From Marchantia polymorpha subsp. ruderalis (lineage: Eukaryota; Streptophyta; Marchantiopsida; Marchantiales; Marchantiaceae), in NCBI GenBank assembly GCA_037833965.1, contig AP031357.1:19550001-19614000 (forward strand): 64,000 nucleotides of DNA, given 5' to 3'. Position numbers and translations under genes: made by a program. A model generated the notes under the pieces. The model had not been told where the DNA came from. It did not search any database and saw only the letters and a list, made by a program, of their open reading frames with translations. Each line of letters opens with the position of its first letter. Positions within the stretch are counted from its first letter, which is position 1. Positions 23,691 through 36,187 of the stretch are shown one piece after another.

Positions 23691-25260
23691 TGAGATGGTT
23701 GTTTTTTAGATAAAAAAAATATTTTCGATTTTTCTCCAAAGAGTACCTATTAGATTAACAAAGATTAGATTTATGGTAGAAATTCTAAATTTGTATTGTT
23801 TATTCACGTTATATTAGCGAGGTTTTGCATATGATGATCATCCGGCCAAAAGAGATCATACAATGAGAAGAAGAGTGATGGTTGCAAACACAAATTACAA
23901 ATAAATGAGGATCGACATCAGATACATAGGTGTCAGTGATGGAAAAATTTGTGTTCTTGTCAATGGGATATTAGCTTGGCTTAAAACAAATTTATGGTCC
24001 TCAGTAAGTTCCGCCTTATTCCAAATATGGAGGAGTTTTTCTCCAAAGTACATCTTGAAAGTCCATGAAACCCAGTTGATGAGCAATGCAGCAAATGCTC
24101 AAAGTCACATGAAGGTCAAGTTAATTGCTCATTCTTTCTTCATCATACTACCGTAGAGGATCATCAATGCTGATACACTGTCAGCAAACGTGGATGCAGT
24201 GAGCTACCAGACATTGTCCCCTTTGTTGAGCCAATAAGGTGCTGAAGTGTCATCTCTGGTAGTTTGGTCAATGAGAGTCACTAAATTATATGTAGCTCGT
24301 CAAGTGCGCAAAAATTTGACAACAATGGACACATCTCACTCTGTTATTCTAGTGAGGTTTGATAGTGATCAAACATCATTCAAAGAAGAAAATACATCTT
24401 CATCAACTGAGTGCATATTCCTACTTGCAAAGGATCAACAATTGTATTCGAGGGTGAAATAGTCTTGATTGATGATCTAGCTCTCATGTACTCAAAGATG
24501 CCGGTCCTATCTTGAAGTTGGACTCCTATATAAGATGTGAATTAAGCTTTATTCCTTAAGTTCTGAAGAAGTAGAGAGGTAAAGCTTGGTCCTTCAAAGT
24601 GCTAAAGCAAGACTTGTAGTCCAATATCTTTTGGATTTTCTAGTCCTATTACTTATAAGTTTCTTAGAAGTGAATTGTTGGAGTACAAAAAGTGTATAGC
24701 ACTGGCTGCTTTTGGCTTGCACACATCAAACGACTCACTTTTCACTCATACTATCATCGTTTAGATTAAATAAAATATTAATTTTGGGTTTAAACCTTAA
24801 TGAAACTACTGTGCATACTAGAGTATAGCTTGGACGTAGATTCATGTTGCATTCTATATCGCTCGGAATTGCAATCTTCGGGCTGATTCATGTTTACCTC
24901 AGATGGTTTTTTGGTAGCTAAGCATGGTTCTTAAAGACTAGGATTTCTCTTCATACTCATAGTCCAAACATCATTTCATACAATCCCTCAATGTATCATT
25001 CTAACTCACACACTCATCGACACTCTAAGGTGCAAAAAATCGTCATTTATTCATATATGAAACAAGTCTCTACATATGAATTTGCTTGAGAGTTTCTTCA
25101 CTACCTCCCCATATATATTGCTTAAGAATTTACCATAGTAACTAATGATAAATCCTATCTAACTTACTTTTACAAAAATAAATCATAGTAAGGTTGATTA
25201 ATTATCAATATGTAACAACATGCCATTTGGCTCCTAAAACATTCTAGATGTTTACCAATG
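23691..25260. other. AT-rich repeat-derived stretch, no gene recognised
   Basis: Continues from the retroelement and is probably its 3' LTR region plus older repeat debris. Open frames at 23905-24156 and 24247-24462 are short and match nothing I know. No RNA gene was seen. Confidence 0.4.
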
Positions 25261-25262
25261 CT

Positions 25263-25301
25263 TAGCATGTCACCATCTCATATTGAGGTGGTGACATGCT
25301 A
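25263..25301. repeat. 13-bp perfect inverted repeat (hairpin)
   Basis: Left arm TAGCATGTCACCA at 25263-25275, a 13-base spacer, then its exact reverse complement at 25289-25301. It sits in repeat-rich DNA and may be a remnant of a small inverted-repeat element. Function is unknown. Confidence 0.8.
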
Positions 25302-25669
25302 TTTGTGACTTTCCAACTTCTAGAACCTTCACTTGCCACTAAGTCTAGATTAGATTAAGTCTAACCAATGGAGTACTATTTACTTAGTGAAACCAATCAA
25401 AACTAAACATAAAATCAAAAGTTTTTTCTCTTGGAATCTAGACTTTTGTACAAGACAAAATAGAAGTGCTCACTCAAATCTTCTAAAACTTCTCTAGTTA
25501 TTCCGCCAAGTATAGACATTATAGCTAAACATAGTTATAACTTGACAAACTTAGTTGGAACTAACTAGACTTAGTCATAACTAGCTAAACTTAATCATAA
25601 CTATTATAAACATGATTAACTCTAGTTTTTATCACACATACAAACATCTAGTCTTACAAAACAACCTTG

Positions 25670-26160
25670 ATGTATGCGAACCGAGAGTTGCATGGATCTT
25701 TGGTGCAACTATAACTGTGCTTGTCTCCTGCACAGCTTGTGTTTCAGGAGTATACATCAATCCCGTGGTTAATTTGAGACTAGTTCTGGTTGGAAGCTTT
25801 CCATTACTTGGGCTTTCATCTAGATGATTTGACTAGATAGAGTAGTATATCTATGAAGCAGGTTTTGTGAAGAGATTGCAGAAAACTCCATTCTAGGTGT
25901 TGGGTGGCGCAATGAATACCATTAGTGCAGATTTTGACATGGGTACATGTTTGGCAGCAAAAATCATCTTTTTTCTTGGTTTATGTGGCTACTTTGCTAC
26001 TGATGCTAAGCGTATGGCCAAGAACTTTCATGTGACGATGCTCACTCCATTGCCCATTGAGCTTGCAATTTTTTATGTCCATTCATATCTGATATTCATT
26101 CATATCATTGGCTGTGGAATCAACCCTGCACATAGATTCAAGCGCTACTCTTTGAAACCA
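25670..26160 (+). pseudogene. PIP-type aquaporin pseudogene
   Basis: One continuous + frame, interrupted by stops at 25825, 25834, 25843 and 25894, still reads as the middle and end of a plasma-membrane aquaporin: VAWIFGATITVLV, then YINPVVN (first NPA box changed to NPV, 25759-25767), EAGFVKRLQKTPF, DMGTCLAAKIIFFLG, ATDAKRMAKNFHV, LTPLPIELAIFYVH and GINPAHRF (second NPA box, 26122-26130). The extracellular N-terminal third is missing. No intron interrupts the retained part, so a processed copy or a fragment of one exon are both possible. It lies in transposon-rich DNA and is certainly non-functional. Confidence 0.85.
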
Positions 26161-28548
26161 CTAGCAAACTAAGGATTGAAGCTGCCCGACACCTTGAAGA
26201 ATCAATCTACAAATTGAAGATGCCACTTGCAATAAGTGGATAAAAAAATACGGGAGAAGTAGGCGACTTTATTAAGATAAGATTAGATAGCCAAGGAAAA
26301 GTATCTTCGATCCTTGAAGACGGGCCAAGGATATCTCAATACGGTTCAATCAAATTTGACATCTTCATGATAGTACGATTGATCATCTTGAAACAAACAA
26401 ACATGTAGTTCACACTCGACCAACGTGAAGCTGAATAGAAGACCATTTAGTAGGACTTGCAAAGCATTTACTCACAAATTGGAAAAAATATCTAATTAAG
26501 TAAGCCTTGATTCTTGATGCATTTTGAAACGATTATGACCATCTTGAGTAATGATTTGAAGTTTGGCAACTTGGTCAAATTTTTGCAAACATTATTCAAT
26601 GAATGAGTTTCACATCCATATGTGCGTAATTGACATGCTCAAAGACAACATATTCAAAGCACCATTCATGACAATCATAACTGCCGCAACAAAAATTCAA
26701 TTCCTTGCCCACATGAATCTCTTGGTGTGAATAACAATATGAAAGCAATAGATTACTTAGCATATCAGATGATGAAATGATGTTACTTAAAAACAATTTT
26801 TTTGAATATTTTTTTCCAGGTTGAATGATCAGATATATGAAAGCTTAAAGCGATTTGATGCATGGTAGAATCCTACAAAGGAATGAAATCCAACTTTAAA
26901 GATGAAATATACATAGAATGATTCTATTTTTGTTTATATAGATCTTATCAACAAGTATAAAGAGATAAGATTTTTGCTTCATTATTCATTTCACTACCAA
27001 TGTATTGATGGCATGGCGAATAACTTTAACAAGTACACAAATTGTTGATGTGTCATTGTAAACTTAGACAGTTAATCTCCATCTATTAAATACACGGATC
27101 GTTGACTTAGCAACTATCATAGTGCACTATAAAATAACATAATTTCATCTTAAGTAATTTTTATTTTTATTAGCTAAAGATAATTACACATAACTAGTCA
27201 TGCGTAAATCAGTAGACCCTAACCTGCGAAACCTATATTATCTAAATGTCCATCCGCTTTAATGTCTAAATTAATGAGGAGGGCCAAATAGCCATTAATT
27301 GGCTTAGAACTACTTGCATTTACATTACATTATGGAACCTAATGATTTAGCCTCCGAGTTGCACTTTTTCGCTCGTTGCTCTTACTAGAATATTTTTTGA
27401 AATACATGCATTCTTTTCCTTTTTGCGTATAGAATTTAGACCAAAAATAGTTTTGGAAATAGAGCAAGACCACTTGAAACTCTTGATCGGATTTCAAAGC
27501 AATCTACGAGGAAAAAAAGAGGTTATGAAGTCTAGTCAAATCCATTTACTCTCACGAGAATGATTGCGATCATATTTGAATTGTAAATCATGATAAACCC
27601 TAGCGGTAAGATCTCAACTTTAGAATATACTATATTCATGCCATGCTACATGACAGCTCTACCCTTACTAGCAAGATGAATCTTACATAAGTTCATTTGA
27701 AGAAAACATTGGCAAGATGTTTGACTTTTGCATGTAATCAATGTATTTTAGTATGACTGAAAAAGCTTGTTAATTCAATTTGGAATATGAGATTTTTCCT
27801 CATACAAAGACAAGAGTATGCTACTGGTATATTAAATCTAGTAAAATTCAAGCGAAAACATAATCAAGTCAAATGATATCCAAAAGCAAAAAGCTAATAT
27901 TATGCTATTGTTGAGATTTTCATAAACTTCCATAAATCAAGATAATGAAACGTATGCTTTTCTCTACATTGGCTTTGGAACCGGCTCTAGTATGTATGAG
28001 AGGCATATTCTTACATGGAGCTCAAATTAAGAGTGAATAGTCGGCTATTGAGATTGACATGACACTTTGGATGTTAGTACATCATGCTACATAGGCTGTT
28101 TAGTATGCTTCAATAAAATTGTGCATTTATTGATTATCCAAAATCAAGCTAATTTCAATGACCACCTGATATAACATGATTGAAGAAATTGTTAGAATTA
28201 ATTTTTAAATGAATAATCATGATGTATTCCTTGCAATTAATTATGCAAGCTAAATTATGATGGAGAGCATCCGCCTCGTCTTACACCAAACGCCCCAGAA
28301 CACGTGCAAGGAGTAAAATGGTGAAGGAATGAATACGAGGAGAGACCAAAGACATGATGAGGACAAAAGGCCCCGATGACATGGAAGCAAGCTCAAATCC
28401 TACAGGAGCAAAGAAGAGACCCCCGGTTACATTCTTACACGTGGACAAGATACAAAGAGAGAAGAGGCTGAACCAATAGAAGGCGAAGCGGACATCCAGG
28501 AGGCTTCGATAAGGCCACGAAGCGAAGGGAAGGGAACGAAGGAAGAGC
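26161..28548. other. AT-rich intergenic DNA up to the peptidase gene leader
   Basis: Strongly AT-rich with no open frame of note; probably decayed repeats. From about 28260 base composition becomes more balanced, and a TTCTTT-rich tract at 28558-28602 lies in the leader of the next gene. Confidence 0.4.
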
Positions 28549-28614
28549 ATGAGGAGCGCGTTTCTTTCTTTTCCGTTCTTTTCTTTTCTTTTCTTTCCCT
28601 TCGCTTGCTTGGCA

Positions 28615-31600
28615 ATGGAAGTTGTCAAGTGCGGAGCGTGCGCGGGGGCCGGCAGCGGCAGCGGGGGAAGGGGAGGGATCGGGATCGGGGGCGCGTGCGT
28701 GGGTCGGAATCTGGTTCGGGCCTATTCACCTCGAAGGCTGTCGGGGCCGGGGCCTGCTTCTGCTCCTGCGCTTGGGGTCTCGTCATCATCGTCATCATCA
28801 TCATCCCCTTCGCGCTCGTGCCGTCGCCTCTTTTCAGAAGCGAGACCTCTTCTGTCTCGCCGCGCCTTCTCGAGGACCTTGTGGTAATGTGATCTTCTTC
28901 TGTGCGTTTTGCGATTTGAATAGCTGGAGTAATTGGAATGTTGCGCTCTCGTCTAAATGTGAGCAATTGTATTTTTTTTTAAAAGAATGTTGGATTGGTT
29001 CAGATTTCAAGGATTTGGCGCTTCTGAACCATTTGCATTTATATCGGTTTGAGTAGTTGGAAGTCATTCAGCTACCGCTACCTCTTCTAAATTTTTGAAG
29101 CCACGTTTCCTATGAACACAAGTTTTTTTCTCTTTCTGATGGCATTGTTGTAATTTGGGATGTTGAGACCAGTGCTTTTTCCGATGCTTTTACCTCGTGT
29201 TTGTCTAGTTGGTTCGTCCTTGAAAGAGCATTCGGTTGCACACTTTTGTGGGAATCATCGCATTTTATAGAGGTCATGGATCTGAATTACTTTTCTTCAA
29301 GCAATTTCACAGCAAGCGTCTCTTCGTACGTCCGCATGCGCTGTGCCATTCATCCGCCGCAATGAGAATCTGAACATTTTTCTTTGGACCATGTAATCGG
29401 GGTTTCTTTTGTACTATCATTTTCATTGCCGATGAATTATTCGGTAATGTCGAAGGTCTAGTCTTGCCCTGCACATTATTGCGCTGGCTGAATTCCTGTC
29501 TCGTAGGAAATGCAGCAGAAAGCGAGTGGTTAGTGCAATGGATCAATCCAGTGAGAAAAGTGCTGCATCTGGTACGACAGCGACGACCGAAGTCACAGGA
29601 GCGAAAGAAGCCGAATTGCTTCAGGCGTTTTGTGGCATCCCGAGTATTGACAAAGCTTGGACAAGCTCCTCGCGAAGAGGTCAGTCAGTCACGCAAATGA
29701 AGAGCTGTCGGAGCATGCATGTTTGCGGCTCACTGGTTTCGGGCTCGAGTAGTAATTCAAGGAGGCGTTTTTTTTTAAGAATACACTGAGCTGTCTAAAA
29801 CTTCACGGAATCCTTTACTACGGAACATCAAGAGCCTCTTGATTGTAGTGAATTAGGTTTTGAAGCAAATTAATTTTCTCATCCGATCGCTGACTCTTCT
29901 ACGGAAATGTTGGGTTGTTACAGGAAGTGGTGGTGTGGATGTGGTGGTTGCAATGAGCTCGGTGAACCTTCAAGCAAACGCCAAGAGAACTTTCATTTCT
30001 ACTGTTTACATCCCAGATCCTAGTGGGAATGCGGAAGACTACCACTGGTCGCCTTTTCCATTTGAGCTGGGTGGAGCTCTGTTGATTGTGCCTTCTCCAT
30101 CGGGCACGAAGCTCTTGATCGTACGAAAAGCAGACCCCATTGCAAAAGAGGGTCCTGCGGCAATCAAGCTTGAAATATGGGGCCCTGGACAGCTGTTGAA
30201 GGAGCTATTTGTGGCCCCTTCCGTTCATGGTTCTCTTTATGCAGATGGATGGTGCGTACAGAGACAAGTATCTTGATGAAATCTCTTTCTTCTCTCGAAG
30301 TGTCAAGTCTGAGTGCAAACTGAATGGTCTCCACTTCTGCAATGCTCACTACAAGTTTCTGCCCATCATCCAGGTTTGAAGGTGTATCGTGGAGTAATGA
30401 TGAGGAAAGTATTGCATATGTGGCAGAAGAGCCATCTGCACCATTACCAGTATATGGCCAGTCTCTCTTCGCAACAGGCCAGAGTAGTAGCAGGTCGGAG
30501 GCCGAATCGGATGCTAGCTCATGGAAGGGCCAAGGAGAGTGGATGGAAGACTGGGGTGAATCTTACACAGGCAAAAGAAGGCCTATGCTTTTTGTAGCGA
30601 GCATCAACAGGTAAGGTTTTGTAAAGCTATAATTTGGGTGCGACAAAATTCTGAATTCGGTTGATTCTTAGTTGTGATTCTTTTTGAGCTAAGTTCGTTG
30701 AGGTTGAAGTTTGAGCTGAGCTGAGGGTTGTACATGAGTCAACGTTTTCTGCTGATGTACTTTGGAGAAACCTTAAACCATTGTTCGTGGTCTCAGTGGT
30801 TGTGTGCAGCGTGTCGAAGGTATCCCGAAAGATATTAGTGTCGGCCAAGTTGTTTGGGCACCCGCACCTCCGCCCGGTGAGCCAGCTCAGCAGTTGATTT
30901 TCGTCGGATGGCCATCATATGCAACCAACTTCAGCACGGCAAGAAAGCTGGGGATGAAGTACTGCTACAACAGGCCTTGCGCTCTTTATGCAATCGAAGC
31001 TCCTTCTGAATCCAGGTATGCCACCAGCAACCTCTGTTTGTACCTAGTACCAAATTTCTTTTAACTTGTGATGCCTCCTTGCAAGATTGAAATTTCAAGT
31101 GCCAGAAACCCGTGGAACTTGTCTTTTGTTATATCTGTTAGCTATGTTTGCAAAAGATGACAAATCTGGGATTGCGCATTTTGCATCAGATTGGTTTTGT
31201 TGGAGGCGCCTGTCATCACTTTGATAGTACCTAAAGAACCGTAAGAATACAAATTAGCAGGGCGAGATTCAGTTCTTAGGGTTTTATTGTCTTTCTGCAG
31301 GGTTGTGGCGCAAGCTGCAGTACATCCTGTGAAGCTGACGGGAGAAGTCAGCAGTGCCGTTATTCCTCGTTTCAGGTTGTTATATGAACAAATATACTAC
31401 TTTGCTGTTCAACGTTCTATATTCTGTGGAAATTGAAAAGATAGGTTGGGACGGACATACGTCCAAAGAAGCATGGTAGAGAACACGGCCTAAACTAAAA
31501 GATGGGCAACTTTCAAATCATTTAACTCTAGATTCCATGTTGAAGGTAACCTCCTCCGTGTTCGAACTTTAGCAAGCATACCTGATTGTCCTCTTGATGC

Positions 31601-34600
31601 TTTTGGTCAATATTGTTGTTAATACGACAGAGCAATAATTTTATCGATCATGTGCAGTCCAGATGGAACGCAGCTGGTGTTCCTGTCTGCGAAAGCTGCT
31701 GTCGATAGTGGTGCTCATTGTGCAACAAATTCCCTCAATGCTATTGATTGGCCCACTGATGGTGTCGTGTCTGCAAATTTACCAATGAGAGAAGTCGTAA
31801 GTGTTCCTTTGAGAGATTTCAGGATATTGTCGTGAGCTAGTAGATAGGAGCCGCGGATCTCGCTGCGGCTTGTGGATGTACGAACTGTAAAAATATTTCC
31901 ATCGGCTCACTTCTTGTGAGGTCAGATCTGATGATTGCAGTGACAGCCTTCGTCCTCTTCACATCTACTTTTATGAGCTGCTGACCAACATGATGATTTA
32001 CATCACAGGTGCCAGTAGTGATGAATCCACGTGAAGATGGATTTCCAGGCCTCTATGTGTCAAATATCATCGCACAACCCTGGCTGTCGGATGGTTCAAC
32101 TCTCCTTTTCACTTCGGCATGGCGAAGTATGCAGGTCATTCTTGCTGTCAATATTGAAAGGTTTGTATGTTTCCGCCATTGATCAGAGTTACTATGAGTT
32201 GCCAATTTCCTTTGTCGTTGCCATTGCACTAATTCTGCTGTTTCATATGCAGTGGCGCTATAACGAGGATCACTCCTCACGACACTATCGCTTCGTGGAG
32301 CCTTCTTGGAGTGCAAGATGATGTGGTACTGGCAGGTAGGTTTCGATTTGGAAAGCATCATTCCCTAAACGGCAGGACAAATCTATGAGTTGTAAATTGT
32401 AATATTTCAGCGCCTTGATTGTGTCGCTTGGTTGGTAAAATGTGTGTAGTAAGCAGCTCTCCAACCAGTCCTCCGTGCCTGAAGCTGGGCAACAACTTGA
32501 GTAGCTCCACCAATACTGGTTCGGGGAAGAAATGGGACTGGTCAAATATCAATATTCCATCTCTCAAGTTTCCTTCGAAGGTGAGTTTTTTAGAGGTCAG
32601 AAGGGTCGAGAAATATCAGTTGCATGGATATTTGATCGTGTGATTCAATGGCTCGAAGTAACAGCCACGCTTTCTTTGCAGGTGGAGACTGCTCTAGCAA
32701 CAATGACTTATGAAGTACTTCAAGTACCCCTTGAGCGTGCCGAGCCAACGAATTCCGAATCTGGAGGTCTGAGTTTACTAGCTTACGAAGATCTAAAGTG
32801 ACCATGTCTAGCCTTCACTGGGAACCTTGTTCAGTTTCTGTAGCGCAACATCGATGTGCTAAGATTTGTGTCCTCTAAATAATGAAGGGTACGGAGGCAT
32901 GGGAGGAACAGCAGAGGAACAAGAGTTCTGTGAACAGCGTAGATTGTTATGAATCATGTTGGAACCTAAAGAATAGACGAGCGCTCTGAGCTAGCTGTGC
33001 GTACTTCTTCTCTCTTTTGTCTTTGTTCTCCGTGTGCTCTCCACAGGGACTGTGAGTGCATGTTTTCGAAGCGAGATGTTGTCTCAAGACTCAAACACAT
33101 CTTATTTCACTTCCTCTATGTGTCGAAAGGGCAGCTTCAAGCTGCTAAGCTAGTCGTCTAAACACTCGCTGTTTGCAAGCGTTTGCGGATGATTACCACT
33201 GCTGTACACATGTTTTGTATTGGTCTGGATAGTAATGAAGAGCCTTAAACGTCAGTTGATTCGAGTTGATTTTAATATTGCAGGTCCTAAGCCATCCATT
33301 GAAGTCATATATGTTTCCCCAAGGATTTTTCACAGCAAACAACCTCAAGGAGCCAAGAAGTCGGACGTTCCACCTCTCATCGTTGTTCTCCACGGAGGAC
33401 CGCATTCTGTGTCTCAAACGACCTACTCAAGACCCTTGGTCTTTCTTTCCGCCTTGGGTTTCAGTCTACTTCATGTGAATTACAGGTTTTTTCCTTTTCC
33501 TCTGTCAGCATCCTCCTCGCTGGAAACTCTCCAAAAGAAACTTGCAACATTTGAATATTGAACAGGAGTCCCTCTTCTTTCTCTCTCATCGTTCGCACGT
33601 TCCAAGGTGTACTTAGGTTTGCCGATCTTGAATTTTTCTTTAGATTTGGACTTTCAGTGACGTTCATGTTAACAAAATCAACATCGTTGACAGAGGCTCT
33701 ACTGGATTTGGAGAGGAAGCGCTGCAATCTCTTCGGGGCAATGTGGGTCGTCAGGTAAAAAGAATTCGTCCAGACCAGAAGTGCCTTAAGAGGAGCGGCT
33801 TGAGAAACCGTGGTGGATTTTAGGTTACGGAACTGAAGTAGACAATGTGATTGCACACCAGCCTTAGAGACGTCTTGCTTCCACGTATAATGCTCTTTTA
33901 CTACTCAGGGATCCCATTAGTAACTCGGCTTCCAATTGAGGATGTGCATAGAGCCGGGTGCCATGATCAGATAAGCAAGACTTCGCTGCCGAGACTTCCG
34001 TCTTCTTACATTACTTGTTTGTGGTATTTACTTCTTAAGGATGTGGATGATGTGCTTCTTGCCGTGGAGCATGTCATATCAGAAGGTCTAGCCGAACGCC
34101 AGAGAATAGGTGTTCTGGGTGGTTCTCATGGTGGTTTTCTCACGTCTCATTTGATAGGCCAGGTAAAGATCAATCCCATCCTTGAGCTTCGTTTGTTCTC
34201 TCGTTTTCTCCATCGATTTCTAGAAGCGATCAAGATTGACTTCAATAAAAAATGAAAGTCTATCTTTCAGGAATTTGTTTCTAAGAACGTGGTTTCGTCG
34301 CATTTGCAGGCTCCCGATGCTTTTGTGACCGGCGTCCTCAGAAATCCTGTATGCAATTTATCGTCGATGATAGGGGTCACCGACATTCCGGACTGGTGTT
34401 ACGTGGAGACTTTTGGAAAAGACGCTCTTAGTGCTTACTCTGATGCTCCTTCCATATCTGACCTAAGTATGTTTTACAAGGCGTCGCCAATTGCGCACTT
34501 ATCAAAGGTGTGCACATCATTAATTCACGAACTGGTCCGGTCGGGTTTTGATTCGATCACATAGATTCAGCCTCCGTATCGCCCGATAGCTTTCCTCGCA

Positions 34601-35299
34601 ACTTTTCACCGGTTATCACTTAGTGTCAGATGAGAGTAGTTACGGTATACAATGTTCAGTAGCTGCAAGCAGCACGCAGTCCAGACGTACAGACATGGGT
34701 GCGAACCAGGGGACCCAGATAATTGCTTGAGCGCTTGCAGTGGATGGTCATCTGCGTGCTTGGTGTAAATGAGTTGTTTTCTCAAAGCTGTCTGCCAAAT
34801 TCCACGTGGTCGAGCAGGTGAAAGTGCCAACTCTTTTTCTATTGGGAGCGCAAGATCGGAGGGTTCCAGCGTCGAATGGATTGCAGGTTCAATCCCTTCT
34901 ATCCTTTCATGGTCGAACTGCCTTTCATTTGTCTCTGTGTAGAACTTGGATTCGGTAAGCTCTTCGCCGGTGCTCGGCGAGTCTCACTCTCGAGGATGTA
35001 CCAATTTTATCGTGCGTGTGTTGGCAGTATGTGCAAGCATTACGTGCTCGAGGTCTTGAAGTGAAAGTTATCATCTTCCCCGAAGACATGCATGCCATCG
35101 ACAGGTACGGTCCTTCCCCTTCACTCTTTTGCCACCTTAGGGTGCCAATTACGAATGTAGCAGTCTTGGGACTTTCTTGATCTCAGCCACGCTTCTCACA
35201 TGTGCTGTGTCGTGTGTATCCAGACCTCAGTCGGAGTTCGAGAGTTTCTTGAACATAGGCACTTGGTTCAAGCGTTTTCTTCTGAACAGCGGAGCTTAG
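28615..35299 (+). CDS. AARE: Acylamino-acid-releasing enzyme (acylaminoacyl-peptidase, S9 family)
   Basis: Removes N-acetylated residues from peptides and clears oxidised or glycated proteins. Exons: 28615-28883, 29507-29679, 29924-30251, 30374-30610, 30797-31015, 31301-31375, 31658-31796, 32009-32160, 32253-32335, 32450-32580, 32682-32766, 33284-33485, 33694-33754, 34040-34162, 34310-34507, 34818-34886, 35028-35104, 35224-35299. All phases agree: 898 residues from ATG 28615, or 798 from the internal ATG 29538, which matches the roughly 764-residue Arabidopsis enzyme. Numbering from 29538: the beta-propeller half covers most of residues 1-550, then the hydrolase domain with VVLHGGPHSVS; nucleophile Ser647 in GGSHGGF, Asp738 in GAQDRRVP, His770 in PEDMHAIDRP. 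The first exon supplies a Ser/Arg/Gly-rich, acid-poor extension resembling a transit peptide. ATG 28549 is in the same frame but would translate a pyrimidine-rich leader. Identity is firm; targeting is inferred. Confidence 0.96.
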
Positions 35300-35690
35300 T
35301 GTTAGTATCCTTCGCTGTCGTATGTTATACTGTGGCTCGCACTCGTTTGTAGATTACATCGTTTTTGACGTCTTACGGCTCTAGTCTTTTCGTGAGTGGT
35401 GTTACTGTTGTTTCTCATGATGGAAAGAAAGCAGTTCATAGTTTTGAAGCCTTCGCACGTTCCTAGACATGGTCTGGTTGGCCAACTTGAAACGCACCCA
35501 CTGCCTTGGCTACATATGTCCACCATGGGCGTATGTATGTATGTGGCGGAGGAACCGAGGTATCTCTCTGGGGGAAAGCTATGGATGATGTTGGTAGTGG
35601 CTGTCAGATACTCAGAGTTTTTATTTCAATTTTTCACGGCCCGTGGAAGAAGGATTAGTTGTGCGCAAACTTCAATCATCTGGTTCGACA
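35300..35690. other. 3' flank of the peptidase gene
   Basis: Probable 3' untranslated region and downstream sequence. Short open frames on both strands have no recognisable product. Confidence 0.4.
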
Positions 35691-35750
35691 ATTTAAACGT
35701 CGACGTGTCATTAGGAATCGATTTAAACGTCGACTTTTCATTAGGAATCT
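35691..35750. repeat. Tandem duplication of a 30-bp unit
   Basis: Two adjacent copies starting ATTTAAACGTCGAC, at 35691-35720 and 35721-35750, nearly identical. A local duplication in intergenic DNA; no function is evident. Confidence 0.85.
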
Positions 35751-35979
35751 TCGTGGAAAGTTTCAAGTTGATGTAACTTTGCCGGTACGCAACTTGACAT
35801 TTGAGATTGTAGAGGTTGTACGTAAAATTGTCTACGTAAAAGTGTGTTGACATTTAATAAATGTAATTATAATCACAGTTTACAGTCACAGTGTGGCATG
35901 TATTCAAATAAAATCATCATGAAATTTTAACTCGTTTTGTGAATTTCAATCTGAATAAATAGTGAAGTTTGAGGCGTCT

Positions 35980-36187
35980 TCGGTACATTCAAATTTACGA
36001 AATTACTTTCCTATTATGTACGTGAATAAATGTAGACACGAAATTCTTGCCATGTGATGAAGTTTTGTGAGTAAGTACAGACATGAAATTCTTGCCATGT
36101 AATGAAGTTCTAAGGTGTTTTCGGTACATTCAATTTTACGAAATTCACTTTCCTATCATGTACGTGAATAAGTATAGACATGAAATT
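35980..36187. repeat. Diverged direct repeat, two copies about 141 bp apart
   Basis: A unit of about 67 bases beginning CGGTACATTCAA and ending GACA(C/T)GAAATTC occurs at 35980-36046 and again at 36121-36187 with a few differences. A shorter piece (GACATGAAATTCTTGCCATG) is also repeated between them. It looks like a small satellite or nested local duplication. Confidence 0.75.
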
